Shown: piece after piece, positions 53,001-56,000 of the stretch
Layout: each line of letters starts with the position of its first letter
Position numbering within the stretch: the first letter of the stretch is position 1
Assembly (NCBI GenBank): GCA_036365455.1
Contig: JAWQUS010000002.1
Location: 2,418,001 to 2,482,000 of the forward strand
From: Macrosoma leucophasiata
Taxonomy: Eukaryota; Arthropoda; Insecta; Lepidoptera; Hedylidae
Direction: 5' to 3'
Length of the DNA: 64,000 nt
Made by a program: the position numbers and the translations under genes
The notes under the pieces: generated by a model
What the model was told of the DNA's origin: nothing
Databases searched by the model: none
Seen by the model: only the letters and a program-made list of their open reading frames with translations

Positions 53001-56000
53001 GTCCGTCAATAATCTTATCTTCGTTACTGCAAATGCTGCTGAGCTAAGTCTACTGGCCAATTTGGTAATATGGGGGCCCCATTGCAATTCAGCATCCACG
53101 GTAATGCCAAGAAATACCGTGGAGTCTACTAACTCCAATTCCTCATTTATTTTGACATTGGTGTCCACAAGTTTTACATTAGGAGTGGTGAACTTAATAC
53201 ATTTTGTCTTTTTACTATTCAACAATAAGTTATTGGCACTAAACCAATGTAATACATTAGAGAGAGTATTGTTCACATCGTCAAATAAAGCCTGTTGTCT
53301 TTTAATTTTAAAAATTAAAGAAGTGTCGTTAGCAAACAATACCATATCTTGACTGTCGGTGATGATGTACGGCAAGTCATTTATATAGACTATAAAAAGA
53401 AACGGTCCTAGAATAGAGCCTTGCGGGACCCCCATATCCAATGAAGCCCCGGGAGATCTCTTTCCATTGACATCAACATACATTGTTCTATTGCTTAAAT
53501 ATGAAGTCATAAGCTCAAGAGCGATATCGTGAACGCCATAGTGATATAATTTTCTGACCAAAGTTTTATGTTGCACACAGTCAAATGCTTTGGATAAGTC
53601 ACAGAATACCCCTAGAGCATCGTGCGATTCTTCCCAAGCTTCGAATATATGTTTTATAAGCTCAACACCTGCGTCAGTAGTTGAGCGACCCCTGGTGGAT
53701 CCAAATTGCTGAACGTGTAAAAGTTTATTGTGATTAAAATAGGCTAGTAACTGGTTTAACATTAATTTTTCAAAAAATTTACTAAATGTGTGTAGTACTG
53801 AAATAGGTCTAAAATTCGTGGGGTCACTTGTACTACCAGATTTAAAAAGGGGAATCACTTTACTATGTTTCATTAAGTCAGGAAATATACCACTTACAAT
53901 ACTATTATTAAACATAGCCGCTAGGTAAGGTCGGCGATTATGTCCAATATTCTAAATGCAACTTTAACAGATGAGCCCCAGAAATCAGTTGTATTCTTAA
54001 TGTTAATAGATTTAAAAGCATTGATTACATCTAAAGTGTTTACTAATTTAAAACTAAATCTAGTGCTACTTTCATGTACATTTTGTTTTAATAATGATTC
54101 GGCGACGGTAGGAGAAGAAATCAGATGTTTAGTTGTAAAAACTGGAATATTAGCAAAAAATGTTTCAAATGCTGACGCAACTTCCTCGTCAGTAGTAACT
54201 TGTTTATTGTCGATAATTAATTTAAAATCAGAATTGCGTTCAACGTTTTTTCCACTTTCACTATTGATTACGTTCCATGTCGCTTTGATTTTGTTACTTG
54301 AGTTTTTAATTTTACTTTTAATGTGTAATGCCTTGGCTGCAAAACACACTCTCTTAAATATTTTCGAATACATTTTAACATAATTTTTAAAAGATAATGT
54401 GTGATTAAAAGACCTTTCCCCGTACAGTTCATATAATATAAGATTATACTATTAGACGATTCATATAATATTAGACGATAAGATTCGATTATCGATGCAA
54501 AATATAGTGGAGAAACACTACTAATTTAAGGTTTCAAAAGTGATGTCGTTCTCATTACAGAGTATTTATCTAAAAGATGTCAATGGACGGTCAATTGGCA
54601 ATCGACAATGTCTATTTCGTGTACGGTTTAATGTCACTCGATCGTCTCGTCGACTTTTATTGATGCGGTCGTGTGTATCAGGACGGGGGAGCGGCGGCGC
54701 GCGTTCGGGCTGTACCTGACGCACGTGCTGAAGCGGCTGTCGGCGGGCGGCGAGCAGGCGGCCCAGCACGCCGCGCTCGTGCTGCGCTTCCTGCGCCGCG
54801 CCGCCGCCGCGCTCCGCCTGCCCTACCGCCTGCAGGTACCGCCCCCCGCCCCCCGGCCCCCGGCCCCCGCCCGGCACGCCGCGCTCGTGCTGCGCTTCCT
54901 GCGCCGCGCCGCCGCCGCGCTCCGCCTGCCCTACCGCCTGCAGGTACCGCCCCCCGCCCCCCGGCCCCCGCCCGGCACGCCGCGCTCGTGCTGCGCTTCC
55001 TGCGCCGCGCCGCCGCCGCGCTCCGCCTGCCCTACCGCCTGCAGGTACCGCCCCCCGCCCCCCGGCCCCCGCCCGGCACGCCGCGCTCGTGCTGCGCTTC
55101 CTGCGCCGCGCCGCCGCCGCGCTCCGCCTGCCCTACCGCCTGCAGGTACCGCCCCCCGCCCCCCGGCCCCCGGCCCCCGCCCGGCACGCCGCGCTCGTGC
55201 TGCGCTTCCTGCGCCGCGCCGCCGCCGCGCTCCGCCTGCCCTACCGCCTGCAGGTACCGCCCCCCGCCCCCCGGCCCCCGCCCGGCACGCCGCGCTCGTG
55301 CTGCGCTTCCTGCGCCGCGCCGCCGCCGCGCTCCGCCTGCCCTACCGCCTGCAGGTACCGCCCCCCGCCCCCCGGCCCCCGCCCGGCACGCCGCGCTCGT
55401 GCTGCGCTTCCTGCGCCGCGCCGCCGCCGCGCTCCGCCTGCCCTACCGCCTGCAGGTACCGCCCCCCGCCCCCCGGCCCCCGCCCGGCACGCCGCGCTCG
55501 TGCTGCGCTTCCTGCGCCGCGCCGCCGCCGCGCTCCGCCTGCCCTACCGCCTGCAGGTACCGCCCCCCGGCCCCCGGCCCCCGCCCGGCACGCCGCGCTC
55601 GTGCTGCGCTTCCTGCGCCGCGCCGCCGCCGCGCTCCGCCTGCCCTACCGCCTGCAGGTACCGCCCCCCGCCCCCCGGCCCCCGCCCGGCACGCCGCGCT
55701 CGTGCTGCGCTTCCTGCGCCGCGCCGCCGCCGCGCTCCGCCTGCCCTACCGCCTGCAGGTACCGCCCCCCGCCCCCCGGCCCCCGCCCGGCACGCCGCGC
55801 TCGTGCTGCGCTTCCTGCGCCGCGCCGCCGCCGCGCTCCGCCTGCCCTACCGCCTGCAGGTACCGCCCCCCGCCCCCCGGCCCCCGCCCGGCACGCCGCG
55901 CTCGTGCTGCGCTTCCTGCGCCGCGCCGCCGCCGCGCTCCGCCTGCCCTACCGCCTGCAGGTACCGCCCCCCGCCCCCCGGCCCCCGCCCGGCACGCCGC

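Larger units (their letters stand above)
51729..54380 (-). mobile_element. Second LINE (Jockey-like), broken, in TTLL5 intron 13
   Basis: The minus-strand reverse transcriptase is split in frames. The 3' region (51729-52330) contains the block AGTTCCAAGTGCAGGCACTA also present at 10530, and a head-like TTATTTCATATTGGTCTACA at 51740. The endonuclease is missing, so the copy is 5' truncated. It begins about 50 bases after the exon 13 donor. Confidence 0.75.
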